From: Monarcha castaneiventris obscurior | Lineage: Eukaryota > Chordata > Aves > Passeriformes > Monarchidae | DNA: 64,000 bases | Direction of reading: 5' to 3' | Assembly (NCBI GenBank): GCA_026261815.1 | Contig: JAMPIT010000510.1 | Coordinates: forward strand, 19,750,001-19,814,000 | Shown here: in pieces, positions 36,731 through 51,083 of the stretch | How the letters are laid out: every line of letters starts with the position of its first letter | Position numbering within the stretch: position 1 is the first letter of the stretch | Notes under the pieces: model-generated | What the model was told of the DNA's origin: nothing | Seen by the model: only the letters and a program-made list of their open reading frames with translations | Database searches by the model: none | Position numbers and translations under genes: made by a program

Positions 36731-39700
36731 ATGAGACAGAAGAATGTAATAAAATACATTACAGATATTTTACTTAGAACTATAGATTAGTGAAGAGGTA
36801 TTATTTGAAATGTTGCAGCACAATGTTAGGGTTGGGGGAAACAGTGAGAGATTTGCTTAATCTTTAGTGATACAGGCCTTGTCCATTCCTGGCTCTACCT
36901 CAGTCTTTGTTAAAAGCAGTAAATTGAAGATGTGCCAAGTAATTTACAAGACTGGATCCTTCATTGCTTCAGCACCTCTGAATTCATTGTTGGGGATGGA
37001 TTCATATGCTGTAGATGTCTTTCAGCTGCTTGATTAGCACGGGCCACTAAGGACATCCAAGAAAAAACTGAATGAAGTGTAAGATGAAATTAAAAAAAAA
37101 AAAATACAGATGTATACTCCACCTCATTTTGATTCATGGTGAGCACCCCACACACTTTTCTCTCCTCTTTCACCCCTCACTTGCCCTGTGTGTTTAACTC
37201 ACTTGCTTTTTTTTGGTCATAGGCTGTTCAAGACTTGCCAAAAGACTGCGGTATTTGGTCAAAGACTGTACAAAACTGTGCACTCCTTTTACTTCACACA
37301 GCAAGGTGCTGTTCTCAGCTGGATGCTCTGTGAGGTAATGTAATATAAATAGCAGCTGGAAAGTTAAGACAGAGCACTCAAGCCTCACATCCAGCCTACT
37401 CCCTTTGCACAGACAGCTCAGGCACACAGGGCACCATCATGCTGTGAGGGAGCAACAGATTTAAATCATCTGCGATGCTCAGGTTTATCCTGTCTAATGC
37501 TCTGTCATTCAGCTATTCAGTGGGAAGACATTTCACACAACGCTTCTCAGGATCATGTCAATTTTTCTAACCTTACATGTTGCTTAAGCCAACCCAAGCT
37601 GCTGTGACAACAGGCTGGTCCTGAAAGGAAAAAAGTTTAGAGAATCTGGAGCAAGAAATACATGTGAAAAAGAGCCCAAATCCTGTAATCCAGAGAAGGG
37701 ACACCAGGCAGATGTTTGTGTGAGAAAAGGGGTCTCCAGAGCACTGAGCAAGAAGCAGTAAGATGATGAAAAATACTGTTGAAAACTGTGTGGATGGGGA
37801 CCTTAAATTTAAAACACCATTGGTACTAAAGCTGTTTAGTACTAGCTCATGTCCTGTCTGCAATAACCTGTTAACAACCTATCCTTTGTTTTTATATTGG
37901 TACAAGTGACTAGAATCAAGATTTAGGATTTGATTTACTTGTGATTCATCACTAACAACACACAGCAGCAGATTGTCTTAGTTGTGTTTAAGACTAAAAT
38001 CTCAATTGGCAATCTCCCAACCAGTCCAGTCTATTCCCTATACCAGTGCACAGATCCAACAGGAGCTGCAACTCGCTGCAGTCTGTTGTTATTGAAGGCC
38101 AGCATGTGTAAAGGCTATGATGAGAGGCTGGACTCATCTCACCTTTCTGCAAGCATCTACAGCTGAACTAGTCACCTCAAGTTCCTTTTACAAGCAATAG
38201 AGAAAATTAGATATTTTCAGGGCATGATTCATTCAACCCATTCTATGTACCTAGCTCAGACTGAGATGAGTTGATTTTCAGTGCCGACCTAAATGCTGCC
38301 TGAGGGGTGGTTCAGACCTAGACACCCACAGTGCAATCTCTGCACCTGGCCAGAGTCTCAGACTTGGAGGTCTAAACTCCGGTCTCTGGACTCCAGCCAG
38401 TGTTAGTGAAGGGCAAATCACTTCATCTCTGAAGAGCAGAGTTTCTTTTCAACAAACTTTTGCTGCCCAAGAAGTAAGCATTGAGTTTAAGGAAGTCATG
38501 TGGGCATATTCTGCAACCTGCTGACAGAAGAAGGCTCTTCTCCATGGAAATTCAAGTTAAACTTGTGGCCTGAATCATCATGGCTCTTTCATATGGTAAA
38601 ACTCAGGTAAATCTTGACTCCCTGATTTGCAACAGTATTTCCTACAGTTAGAATGTTGGATCCTATGGGCAGGGCTCTGGAAAAGCCTTTGAAAAACAGG
38701 TTTGACTCCTTCAAGGAAAACCACCACCCAGGCTTCTGGTAGCTGAATGTAAATTAGGCAGTCAAATAGTCTGTTTTGTAAAAGCACTTGTCTTCTTGCA
38801 GTTCAAGAGTTTGTCTTCTGTTGCAGAGCTGACTCAGCTTGTACGATCCCTACTCTGGACTTAAAACCGCACAGAGGAAAAGATTCTCTGGGAAGCCAAG
38901 CACTGGGAGCAGAGAGCTGCTGCACCAGGAACAGATCTAATTCTTTGGGTCATCACTGATTGTGTCAGCATCATTCTGGCTCTAAGGCACAGGTGCCCTC
39001 ACTGGGGTAGGAAGCACCTCTTCAGTCAGAGTCAGGGTTAGGCAGACACAGCATTAAGAGCAAATTTTTGAGTTATGCTGTGCTAGAGCTCTAAGAAACT
39101 CATGCAAATAAGGAAAACCTTTGCAAAATGCAAAGGTAACTAAAGAGGAAGAATACAGATTTTATTTGGCCATTCATAAGAGGTTTCTAGGTTGACTGCA
39201 GTAGTCATTGTGATAAGGAACAGTGACTGTAGCCCTGAAGCAATTTAATAATCTAAGATACTGAGTTGTGTAGTCTCATCTTACCTGTTCCTTTCTCAAT
39301 TATGAGCGATGATTTTTTTTTTTCCTGAGAAGTTATGTACTAGCTTTGGGGTTTGGGTTGGGTGATATTTCTGAGCACAGTGTGCAAAATCCACAGGTTT
39401 CTCCCAAGCAAGAACACCCTTCTCCCTCAGGACAGCAACCCTGCTTCATTTACAAGATGCTTCTTGCTACCCCATAAATCTTACCTTTCAATTTTATTCC
39501 ACCCCAACTTTCACAAATTCCACTACTTTCCTCTGTTTCCACTCTCAGACTCTTAAAAGACTTATTTTTCCACACAGTCATCCACTCCAAAACCATTTTT
39601 ATTTTATATAAACTCCCCAGTGTTCTTTAAACTCTTTGATTCTTTTTTTTTTTTTTTCTCTCTGAAGGGATAACACGATGCTTCTTCCCTCTCTGAGGTT

Positions 39701-42240
39701 CCACAAGAGATTTTCTTTTTATGAATGAATATAGGTCAGTGAATTTAGACCATATGTGTTGCTCCACTGGGTGATTGTTCCATTTTTCAGTAAATAAGTC
39801 AGGACATCTGTCTTAACAACAAAAAAACCTAGAGGAGTTTGTCATATCAGACTGGTTTTGTACACCTTAAGTGTTAAAAGACCTTGAAGACTCAGCAAGT
39901 AACACAAAAGGTCAAAGAGAACCTATGGGCATTTTAATCTGAAATTATTCTTAATAAGAGCTCTGTAGATAAATCAATTTAAATGGAACCGTTCTTTGAT
40001 TAGATGTGGAATTGCATCAGAATTCTGTGTTGGGAAGAAAATCATCATCAATCAGAATCTAGTGAAGTAATGAAAGAAAAAAAACAGTTTAAACTTTAGT
40101 ATTTCTAATATTTTGAAACCGATATTATTTCTATTATTATTTTAACATTTCTGATGGTTACATTGATTATGTTGATGTCTTTTGTCAAATTATTTATATG
40201 TCTCCATGTGCAGCATAAATATTTTTAACAGAGATAACCAATGCTGTATTTTTCATATGCTCATTACAACATATTAAGTATTATATACTAGTTACAAGGT
40301 ATAAAGAAGTAACAATGTCACAGTGACTTCTCTTAAGAAGAAAATATGGAGAAGTTAATCAATATGTAAGAGTCTTACACTCTATTTAAAACTGCAGTGC
40401 CTGAGAGCAGTTACACCCCGAGTATAACCCACAGAGCATATTGTTAGTAAGCAGACTTTGATAAGCTTTGAGAGGAAAACTGTGTTAAAAAAAAAAATTA
40501 GATTGCGTTAACACCTTCGATTAACCTTCATTTAATCCAGGCTCTTAAATCTGAAAATGGAAAAATCTCCAGAAAGTTCTGAAATAAATACTACCGTATA
40601 CACAGATGGTGATGTTGGGGCAGAACGCCAGCACACAGAATAGCAGGGTTGGGCAAATCACAGGCAAAATAATTAATGGCGTTTCTAGCAGCATAACACC
40701 CTGCAAACATACACACTGCCTCGTGGAGTACTTGTCAGCAGTATTAATCTGGGAAATAATTAGTCCCTGTAAAGTTCTTTCACACTCTTTCACCAGATGG
40801 CCAGGCAAGATCGTCAGCTAAAATCCTGCTGTTTCAGCACTGGAGAAAATGCCAAGGAGTGATGCTTTATGCTACCCTGTGTAAGGTCTGAGCACACTAC
40901 ACTGTGCTCCTGGTTTTGTTCTCCCAGGTACTGCATAGCAGCACAACATGCTTCACAAATCCCACCAGATCATTTTCCGAGCATCACCGCCAAGTGTGCT
41001 TCACACCCCAACGTTTGCAAGCCACTCTGCAGAAAGTTCTGCCATCTGCCAAAAAGTAGGACCTCTCTAAATGGAATTAGATCTGAATTTGTAAATTTAG
41101 AAACAAGATTAATTCCAAAAGAGACAGCATTAAAAAAAAAGTATGTTAATAGTAGCTCACAATTACAGTGGCCATCCAATCATGTAGAAGCTCCAGCTTC
41201 ACAACCAACTAACCTTCACTTCATCACTTCACTTTGTTACTGAGCAAACATTTAAGGAACTTCCCAGTGACACATTAGCTGCTTCCACAAATAACCAATA
41301 GTGGTTTACTCTACACAGGCTGTAGGATCAGCTACTGATTTAATGGCAGCCTGGTAACACAGAAGCATGCAGCTGGGGTAGGGCTATCCAGCAGAAATGC
41401 ATACACTGGCCTAGGATCACAGGCAAGCACTGGAATATGAAAACATACCTTCTATTTTGTTTGGGGTCCCTGTATGCTAGAGCTAGCTCCAATAGGATGT
41501 CAGAGAAGAATAGTCTTTTCTTAGAAATTCAAGACCTGCTCAAAGACATGGATTACTGGATATGACACTTGACAGTGTCTGTAAGACTCATAAGCAGCAG
41601 CACAGGGAATTCTGGAAAGTTAACACTTCTGCTTTGAACAAGGAGCGGTGAGCCTGATTTGGCTGACTATGGGAAAAAGAAAACAAAATAGGGCTCTGAG
41701 CAGCACTGCTGTGGCTGTAGCTGAGGCAGAATTTCCATTTCAAAGCCTAGTTTTCCATGTCCTACTTCTCCCTTATAAATACAAGCTGCAAGTTAAAACT
41801 TGGCCCAAAGAGTTCACCTGTCACGTTTAAGAATTAAAGACTGAATCAACCTGCTAAAAAAAACTGGAAAAGGAAAAAAGATACTATTGTTAGTACAAAT
41901 ATATTTACAAAAAAATCTGCTGTTGTTTTGGGAAGGCTGTGGGGAGAGAAAGCCTTGGCTGTTTGGTTTTCAAGAGGTCATCAGCGTGCCACAGCTGCAC
42001 ACTACTGCAAAGACAGTGACTACAAAGCCCAAGATGGCTCTACAGACGAGTTTCTCTTCAGCACAAAGTCATCCCAGGTCTGGACATGAGAAAGGAACTT
42101 CAACTTTGCAGGTTCAGTGTTGACAGTCACCGAGTGCGTGTTACAGGAAAAAAATTGTTTTCAGCTGTGCACCAGTCTAGTCTCAGTCAGAGTTAGCCTC
42201 AGCTGTTTGATATGTCAGAGTTTGGCCTGAAGGACACAGT

Positions 42241-42271
42241 TCAGTCAGTCAGAGACTGAATGACTGACTGA
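42241..42271. repeat. Perfect 10-base inverted repeat made of GACT/AGTC units
   Basis: TCAGTCAGTC at 42241-42250 and GACTGACTGA at 42262-42271 are exact reverse complements around an 11-base spacer. The pair would fold as a hairpin on either strand. It consists of tetranucleotide repeats running in opposite senses, so it is probably simple repeat with a local inversion. Confidence 0.85.
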
Positions 42272-43524
42272 TACATCCAACTCTGCCTGGTAACATCCAA
42301 ACGCTGGATGGCTTTCCAGGGGAGGAGGAGTAAGCCTTCACAGAAGTAGCCCCCAGTACAAACACGGATTTGATTTGCCAGGATGTTCTATCAAAATCCC
42401 ACGCAGCCCAACACGGTGCTTCAGTCACTGAGGGTGAGCCTGAACTGCAGCACTCCTCCAGGAGCAGTGAACAAAGCAGATGGGCTTTTCCACACAACTG
42501 CCTCCCGTCTGCTTGCTGGTCAGAGATGCAGAAGCTTTCAAGAACAAATACCACCGTGCTACTTATCTGTGAAAACAGGGAAGTAAACAGAAGGGCACAT
42601 GGTGCAGGATTAAAGCTACTTTACTCTTCTGTGCTGCTGCTTGTATCAGGTTACTCTTAACAGCATCCAGGCACCTTCCAACAGTCCATTAAGTGATGTG
42701 GCTAACGTCTGTTATCTACGGTTCACTCACTGCTCCATCCTGTTTGATTATCCTAGCAATATGTGGCAAGTTTCCCACTTTCTATGTAGCCACGACCTTA
42801 GCTGTCTTTGGCACATTAATCAGTATGCAGCTGGCATTTTTCAATGTTACAAAGCTTTTTCTGTGGATAACAAAATCTAGCAATGAGCACTGCCCCCCAC
42901 CTCACAGCCACTACTAAAACATGCCAAAGTAATCACTGGTGAGCTTTGGGGAGCACTGGAGATTAGGCCATGGGAGTGATCCTTTGAAGAGTCTGAACAC
43001 TACAGCTGACATCTGCAATAACCATCAGGGAAATCCAGCGGTTCGTTTTCCCTGCAAGAGCAATGAACAATTCAGGCAACAAAGCAGTCAAAAAGGAGAT
43101 AATTAAAGAAGACTTATTGAATAATTTACTTTGTGAAAATGAAGTTTAGTGCTTGGTGTTTCTTATTTAAGGAAAATGTCAGCACTTCAATTGAAGAAGT
43201 TGTTTTCTGAAGATACAGAGACGTGAGAAACACTAAAATATTAAGAAGTGCATTAGAAAACAGTGATTACATTTTAGGATTGTTAAAAAAAGTCATGACA
43301 GCTCTGCTGTATTTTATAGCCATCCCGCCCAAGACAAATATTTGTTAATACATTAGCCTGGCTTGCAACATTTTCTGCAACATGGAGAAATTTTAACAGG
43401 CTAATTCTAAAATCAGAATTGATTTCTCTAGAAAGCTCCATTTTTAGACATTGCAATTGTTGTCCTACCATACAACTGGCATGGTTCTCAGCAAGTATTT
43501 AGATTATATTTGACCAAGGCTAAA

Positions 43525-43700
43525 TTGTCAAACAACATTATGGTCACCTCACTAACAGAGACACTGATAAGGCAGAGACGCTTAATATTTTCTTTGCCTC
43601 TGCCTTCATCACTGATCACAAGCTAAGAGGGTCCCAGTGCCCTGAGCTGAATGAACATGTCTGTGAGAATAATAAACTCCCAGTCAACCCCGAACTTTTG
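43525..43700 (+). repeat. Internal CR1 LINE fragment
   Basis: ACAGAGACACTGATAAGGCA followed by GACGCTTAATATTTTCTTTG, CCTCTGCCTTCATCACTGA and GTCCCAGTGCCCTGAGCTGA matches the CR1 region between the endonuclease and reverse transcriptase (GGCTGAGATGCTTAATGCCTTCTTTGCC...CCCTGAGCTG). The similarity fades after about 43700; the fragment may reach 43860. It is truncated on both sides and has no intact frame. Confidence 0.65.
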
Positions 43701-43860
43701 CAGGATCTGCTGCTCCAGCTCAGGCCAGGGTGCGTGGGTGCAAACCAATGGCTGTGAGGGTCTGAAGCAGAGAGCAGCCCCCAGCAAAGTGTTTCTCCTC
43801 CCAGTTTAGTTCCACTACTAGAGACAGCGGATGCTGGCACAGTTGACATTTACCCCCTTT

Positions 43861-46624
43861 ACCTAAAAAAAGGAGATCATTGTAAAATACATGAGCAGAG
43901 AGATCAGTTTCACCTAACTTTCCATGCCTACACCGTGGACACTACACATAAATTTTTTATAATTCAGCATTTAAGATTAGCATTTACACTTATGACACAT
44001 GCTTTGTACAGAAAAAAAATCACTGTAAAAACCTAAAAAAATCCTTGTGAATCCCATTCTAGAAATACCAATGTCTGTGCACTGACTGAACATAAATGCG
44101 AACAACTACCTCCAACAGGAACCTCAATATGCGCCTGCAATTAAGGATGATGAATGTCAGCCAGGATGTGATGGGGTTTACAGCCAGCCTCACTAGGAAC
44201 AGATTTAGTGCTTACTGTAGTTGGAGCCCAGGAGAAAAGGAGTCTTGGCTGCATGAGCCCTCAACACTTGCCATGACACTAGGTAGGCAGAAACCCTATG
44301 CCCAGTATCATGAGGTCAGGACCACAGGACCCTTTCAGTCCTTCACTGCTCCTTCAGGCAGAGGACCAAGACAAATCAGTGCTATACATCAGTTTTCAAA
44401 ATGAGCTACCATACCTTTGAGGGAAAAAGAGACCACCTTTCACAGCACAACAGCTGCAGACAGGAATTTACATTAAATAATACTTTCAAAAATGGGGAGT
44501 GGGAGGGAAAGGTTAGTTCAAGATTATGAGCAGCAGATAAACACCTTTTTTGTCAGATGAGAAACTGATTTTCCCCTTTATATCCATAAATATCATGGTA
44601 ATAGTCACGGAAATGTGAAGCCATGGAATAAGGCATCTTCCCTTCATGTCTAATTATGCATCCCTAAAATGAAGTTTTCTAGTTTGGGGGGGGATGTTTT
44701 TTTTTTTTTTGGCTGGGAGAATTATCACATGGTTTATCATTGCTTTTCACTCATGAAAATAGGAACTTATCAATTTCAATTGCAGTGGACTACCAGAAAA
44801 AAAATCTGATAAAACATGTGGTTCTTGTAAGGTGCACTGATTCCTTTAGCTGAAGATTTTTTTTTCCTGGAACATGTAATAGTAATATTTATATTTATTG
44901 TGGAATAAACTCAGTAATGAATGGCATACAATGAACAGAAGAGTGTAGTCACAAAGCATTCAGGCACACATTTTACTCATTTGTACACTGTTTATCTTCT
45001 GGTATATGTCACAAGAAGTAATCATTTAAATAAACAACTTCTTTAGTAGGTAATAAAATGTTATTGAGTTTCCAGTCTCACAACATGTGCTACAGCTATA
45101 AATCAGACTATTCTAAACTTGTACTGATTTGCAGCACTGGGAGGCATTTTAGAAATGCCACAATTGAAAGGGAGGCACTGGATTTTTGTTTCTCTATAGT
45201 GTCCCTCTCTGCAGCAATCCCCAGAAGGCCATGGGTGTTTGGAAGTGTGCCCGTGCCTTTTCAGCTACATCAGCTGTTATAATATGCAACGTTACCTCTC
45301 CTGCAAACCTTGCCTAACTTTTATATTGCCCAATCTTTTAAATGAGTATAAACCACTTTCAGATGTCAGTTACGGTTATCGCTGGAAGTGTTCTGCTGTA
45401 AATTACCAAACGCAGAGCACTGGGAAAATCTGCCAAGAGGTGATACAAAAATAACTTTGATCAACACTGGCATCCCAGACGCAGAAGAACAAAGCAACAA
45501 AAGGAGCATCTCTTATTATACTAACCTCTCCAGTTTTGAGGTGTATTTGGTGCATCTCTCTAATTAGAGATGATAGCCTACAACTGCCCCTGCCACCCTC
45601 TGCTCCATGAGGAAGGAAAGGCAGAAGCTTGTCACCCTTTTTTACTGATCTTTCTACTAGAGTCTTCTCTTTTGATAAAGATGATGACATCCATGAGGAA
45701 GATAGGGGTGTTCCTAATCCTGAAGGACTAACCGGGCCACTGACTTCCTTTGGTGAATCTCCCTGTCTTCAGCTCATATCCTCCACCCCACAGAGTGTGT
45801 GCTGTCCCAGGAATGTGAGGAGGACTGGATGCCTTGGGAAAGGGGTTTCACAGCACTGTAGGATGTGTGACACCTGACAGCTCAGTGGATGCATCAGGGT
45901 GATTAATGTTGCATGCTGCCACCCGAGAACATCTGCAGAGAGACAGGGAGATGCATCATCTGTCCCTTTCAGACAAATAACACCTAGACAAGAAACAGGT
46001 TAGTGTGCTTTGGAGAGCTCTTTATGTCAGGGTGGTCCCACACTGATCCTATGAGGACCTCTCTAGAAAAAGTTTTGCTTTAAAAAGAGTATATTAACTT
46101 CCCTCTGACTCCAGCTCACAGCACAACTGAGAATCTTATATGGCAGCAAGTGATGCAATCAAGGAACACCAGTTCAGAGTAAAGTTGGACAAAACAATTA
46201 TGCAAAAAATTAACTTCTCAGATGTGTACTGGGTAAATGATGAAATTCCTGTTCATCTCCTCATATTTGAAACAAGGCACAGTTACACAGTATTTTATCA
46301 AATCCTAATTCTTTCATGTAACAAACAAGGAATTTTAAAACTGTTTCAGAATCTGAAATAGCACCTGGACACTCCCCAAAACATAAAGATTCCAAATTTT
46401 GGCATGAGACCATACAGTCTACTTTTAGCCCCACTTGAAACAAATGAGAAATGCTACTTGGAAGCTGTTAATTCACAGTACTAAACTTTCTCATCTCAGT
46501 GTTTAGGAGGTTTGAGAAATCATGATTTGGAGGCACCTATGCTGAGCTGGCCCTGTGCAAACACACTCAGTCCAATGTACCTGGGAGCAAAATCCCTTAG
46601 AGGGTCTTGGCACAGATTTTTCCA
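43861..46624. other. Noncoding stretch, no gene seen
   Basis: Unique sequence with short frames only (longest 102 codons, 44096-44404, no domain). Confidence 0.55.
44686..44710 (+). repeat. G8 tract followed by T14 tract
   Basis: Eight G residues (44686-44693), then ATG and fourteen T residues (44697-44710). The combination is prone to sequencing and replication slippage, so length here is uncertain. Confidence 0.85.
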
Positions 46625-46850
46625 TTAGCTTCTCAACAAAGAGGATCAGAAGGCTGGATCACCTCTCCTATGAACACAGGTTGAGAGAGCTGTGATGTCC
46701 AATCTGGGGAAGAGAAGGATCTGGGGAGACCTTACATCGTCCTTTCAGTACCTAAAGGGGGCCTACAAGAAAGCTAATGAGGGTCTTTTTACAAGGGCAT
46801 GTGTTGATAGGACAAGAGGAAATAGCTTTAAACTGAAAGCCATTATACAT
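46625..46850 (+). repeat. CR1 LINE 3' region fragment
   Basis: AGAGGATCAGAAGGCTGGAT, CACCTCTCCTATGAACACAG, GTTGAGAGAGCTG, TGGGGAAGAGAAGGATCTGG, CTTTCAGTACCTAAAGGGGG, CCTACAAGAAAGCTAATGAG and GATAGGACAAGAGGAAATAG are successive CR1 blocks on the sense strand. Similarity stops abruptly near 46850, before the terminal part, so the 3' end is missing. Confidence 0.9.
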
Positions 46851-49800
46851 GATGGGGCCCTGCTCTCCTGGAGATGACTGAACACCTGCCTGCCCATGGG
46901 GAGCAGTGAATTAATTCCTTGTTTCTAGCTTTTACTCTTCCTATTCTCTCCCTGATCCTACTGGTGGGAGACTGAGTGACTGCCTGGGGTTAAACCACCA
47001 CAGTGCTCCAAGTGATTAAGAGCTAACAGTGTTCTGCTTTCTACATTGTGCGCCTTGGTCAAGTTCAACAAAGACTGGATCAAAGGCTTCTTGTAAAGCA
47101 GGGCTGCTCCAGGAAGAGAAACAACAGAGATCATGGAGAAAAAGACAATTTCAGAAAGAAAGAAGAATGTACCAGGCAAATAAGACAAGTGAGTGAATGA
47201 CATGTGGCAGATGTTGGGCCTGTGGTTTATTCTCAGGTACACTGGTGGTGCCAGTAGAAGATCTACAGCAAAACCATCAAATATTAGCTCTATTAACCTA
47301 GATGAATCCCCCAAGACTCTCCTGTGAGGTCCCTTATCTTCAGAAACTGTGCATACAGAAGGTGGAAAGAGAAGATATCAACACCAGACAAATAGGACTC
47401 ACTGCCTTCAAGACTATGAGTACTGGTTTGGGGACTTGTAAAAGTTTTATCATAATCTCTGGGGAAATCCCTGCCTTAAACACAATTTAGATTAAAGCTT
47501 TAGTACCTGGGAAATTGCTTCTCCCTCTCAGACCAAGAGTTTTTCTTAATGCCTTTTTATTTCTGTTTTGCTGACACAGAAACTTGGCTTTTTTTTTTTT
47601 AAATTCCCATTTCATGTTATAATCCTTCTTTACAATTGTATTATTATTACTACTTACTACTTATCTATGTCATTATTGTTAAAGTAGAAAATGAAAAACT
47701 TTATGAAGAAAATTACAGCAATTAAACTTGTACATGAAATGGAAGACTTTTAACAATTCACTGCACTTCCATGTGCAATCTGTAGCCACAGTTTACACGA
47801 GCAGGGAATGACAACATGCACCTAATTTTCCTGGAAACATTAGCCATGAACTATAAGCTGCTAAAAGTTTTTGGACACCAGAAAGGGAAAGGACATCTTT
47901 TCTTGTACCTCACATCAATTTCTTGTAACTGAAGTTCAACTCTATCAGGGCCAGACTGTAACTTTTTTTCAGTCTAAGAAGAGCCTCATTCTTCAGGCAG
48001 TCCCATTACATTTATTTATGGAGTAATGTCTTGTTGAGCGCAGTGTTGGCAGGATCTTGACTCTGCACAGATAAATAAATTGCCCCATACAGCTTCAAAT
48101 GTCACTGTCACACAATGGAAAATATCCCAGGTTAGATAGATGTACTGTGACCAACACATCGAGAATTTTTTTTCCCTTCTGCTGATTGATTGAAGAATTA
48201 TACCCATGAAATGGGATGATTTACACAATTGCATTGCCTCTTGGCTAGAATAAGCTTTTGCCAGTCAGATGCTCCTGAAGGATGTCTCCTTGTGGCATAA
48301 ATCTGATGTAATTTGATACACAGCATGGCACACAATCACGATGAAATGATCCTTAGATAATTTTTCCATGTGCAATCATTTCAGGAAGACAATTTTAATA
48401 ATGATATTTTCTTTTTGATTAAGTTCTTTGGACTATTTTTTCAGATAATGAAAAATTGCATCCAGGAGAGGCACTCATTGTCAAGCTAATATTTCATTAG
48501 TCCTTTACCTGGGGCCAATATCCTAAAAAAACAGAGGAGATAGCTCTCACTGAAATACTCAATACTGAAGGCCTTTGCCAGACTAGACTTCCACAGTGCG
48601 TACAAAAGCTTATCTTCCACTTTTAACAGTCCCAGCTTGGTTATGCCAGTGTTTCACTTGTTTGTTTCTCCCTTTTTCTTCCTCACTCATATTCCCATAT
48701 GTTTGCTTCCCTCCCAAAAAACAATAGGAATGGGAAGGCTTAGGATTGGCAAGCATGAATATAAAGAGATAACAGCATTTTAAAATTATGTGACTCTTTC
48801 CAGTCTCAGTCAAAGCACCCTGCCTGCTCAACAATAGGGATAATCCACGTCCAGGACTGAGCTGATGAGCTACCAATGAAACCTACTCCAGCCTGATCAA
48901 TCACCATGTTCCACTTCCCCAAGAGTGATTAGGATGAAACAGTACTAAGAAAAAGCCTAGTCCCTATGCTGCTAATGTTTCAAACTTAAAAAAAGCACAG
49001 GTTTTTTCTTATGTCTAGACTTATTTTCTGAAGTAAAGGCACAATGATATCAGTGCTACCAAGAGTAAAAACTTCCATGTGACATTCAGAAACTGGTTCC
49101 AGAACAATTTAATTTCATCTTTTACGGCATGCTTCTCCCAGAAAAGCTCTTCATGGAGGTGGGATTAGCGATTAAGAGATGTGGAGGGTGGAACACATAT
49201 GTCTGTGAAAACTGGAATTAATGTGATTATGCTAAGCAGAACGTATTCTGGGCATCAGTGGTTTGCAAAGATTTAATGGAATGTGCCCCAAGCATAGAAT
49301 ATCTTCTCTGGAAAATAAAGCATGATATTCAGAGAAGGCTGGGATAAAGAGGTATTTTACGGGCAAGCAGAGGAAAATCAACTGTCACTTTATATGAAAC
49401 ACCTTCCCTTTGTTCTGCTCTTTTAATTTCTACCATAATAAAGTAATTATAAGAAATTTATGATTCTGAAGTATTGTTAGTGCCATATTTTTCCTCACTG
49501 GAAAAAAAAATAAAGGAAACAAAAAAAAATACAGCACAAGCAGATAATAAATTGATCAATGCATAAGAAGTATATTGGGTATTAATGCAAGTATTTTAAT
49601 ACTCCACCATTGGGTCTAGTTCTGTGAAGAGATTGTTCCTCAGATGATATAAGAAACCCTGAAATATTTACCCAAGTCCACGAAATGTCACTGTTTTGAT
49701 GTTAAAATTTGACAGGTTTCATGAAGCATGAACTTATCCAGAAGGGCAAACATTCCACAATGCCAATCAATAATTCTGATTGCTTCAGAAAATACATACA

Positions 49801-50992
49801 CCCAGACCTGTGCACAAGGGTTTCCCCAGCCAAAGATCATGTCTTTTTTATTATTACATACGTGATTACAAAAAAGAGTTCTGGCTTTTGCTTATGCCTG
49901 TTGCTCACCTTGTTCTCAACCACCCCCCAAGTTCTGTAAGCATATCTTATATCCTGTGCAGTGACACATTACTGCAGTTCCGTGTTGTAGCATGGTGGTC
50001 TGTTGTGACACACCAGCAGAGTGAAAAGTAGGACAGGTCATTTGCAAGGTAACATGGCTTTTTAGAAACCAAGATGTTGCAGTTTTTTCACTTCATGGTG
50101 TCTCTAAATGCCACAGCTACTTTTCATGGCTCACACAAGAAATTCCTCTCACAGTGCTCCAAGGCATTTCTGCACAGTGGAGACTTCTCCAAGCACAAAG
50201 CAAATGTTCAGTGATTCATAGTGTTTTGTCTTCAGAAAACAGACAAAAATATCTCTTCACCTTGGCCACAGGATGACCAAGCATACACACGAATGAACTC
50301 TGTCTACTGGTTTGGTTTTAGAGCCAGAGTCAAAGCAACTACAAGATAAAAGATATTCCCAAATGATAGAAATTTGCACCTAGGTAACTCTAACAGGAAA
50401 CAGTTAGCTGTATGTATGTGAATGTGCTGACTTGCGTTGTTTTATTCCACTACCGAATTTATAGTATTCAAAACTGTGTTCCAAATGTGTTTGTTTCTGA
50501 GAAGAACATACACACCCCTTTCTGTGCACAGCAGCACTTGTAGAACTATTGCCCAGTAATGCATAAATTTCACATGCAGAATCCCAGACATGCAGCAGCA
50601 GAAGTAACCTTCACCATCTGCACTGGCAAGAGGTTGCCTTCAGAAAAATAAACCAACTTACCCAAGCATTTGTGCACGAAGTTTAGCAGACAAGTACAAG
50701 GTGTCTGCTAAGACAGCATGCTTACAATTATTCTGAGTTGCATATTCAAAACTTCTTTGACCAAATACTGAGAACTACAAATATGGGTCTTTACTGGAGA
50801 TGTGGTACAATAGAGAATTCTGAATATTTTCTTTATTGAGAAGGTAAAATTAGGCAATTAGACCAGACTACACTAGCACAACTGAAGGGCTGAGCAATTT
50901 TCGTAACACAATTGATTTCTTACCACATGGTGCCATTTAAAGGATTATAACAACTCGCCAGGGTAATATCAAACTTGATTAGAAGCCAAGGG

Positions 50993-51083
50993 GGCTGATT
51001 GTTATCTCCGTTAAGCCAGACAAAATGTAACTGACACCAGCAACTCTCAATTTGCACCAGTGTAACTAAGAGGAAAGTCAAGC
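50993..51083. repeat. Decayed palindromic amniote repeat, copy 1
   Basis: TTTGCACCAGTGTAACTAAG (51051-51070) closely resembles the TTTACACCAGTGTAACTGAG core of an old interspersed repeat seen widely in turtle, crocodilian and bird genomes. The ends are imperfect inverted repeats: 50993-51013 against 51063-51083 agree at 13 of 21 positions when one is reverse-complemented. This suggests a MITE-like DNA element or fold-back repeat. I cannot name the family. Confidence 0.4.

Larger units (their letters stand above)
33916..43524. other. Noncoding stretch, no gene seen
   Basis: Unique sequence. 34870-35240 and 38230-38440 are less AT-rich patches that may be decayed repeats I could not place. T15 lies at 39643-39657. 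No open frame has a recognisable domain. Confidence 0.55.
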
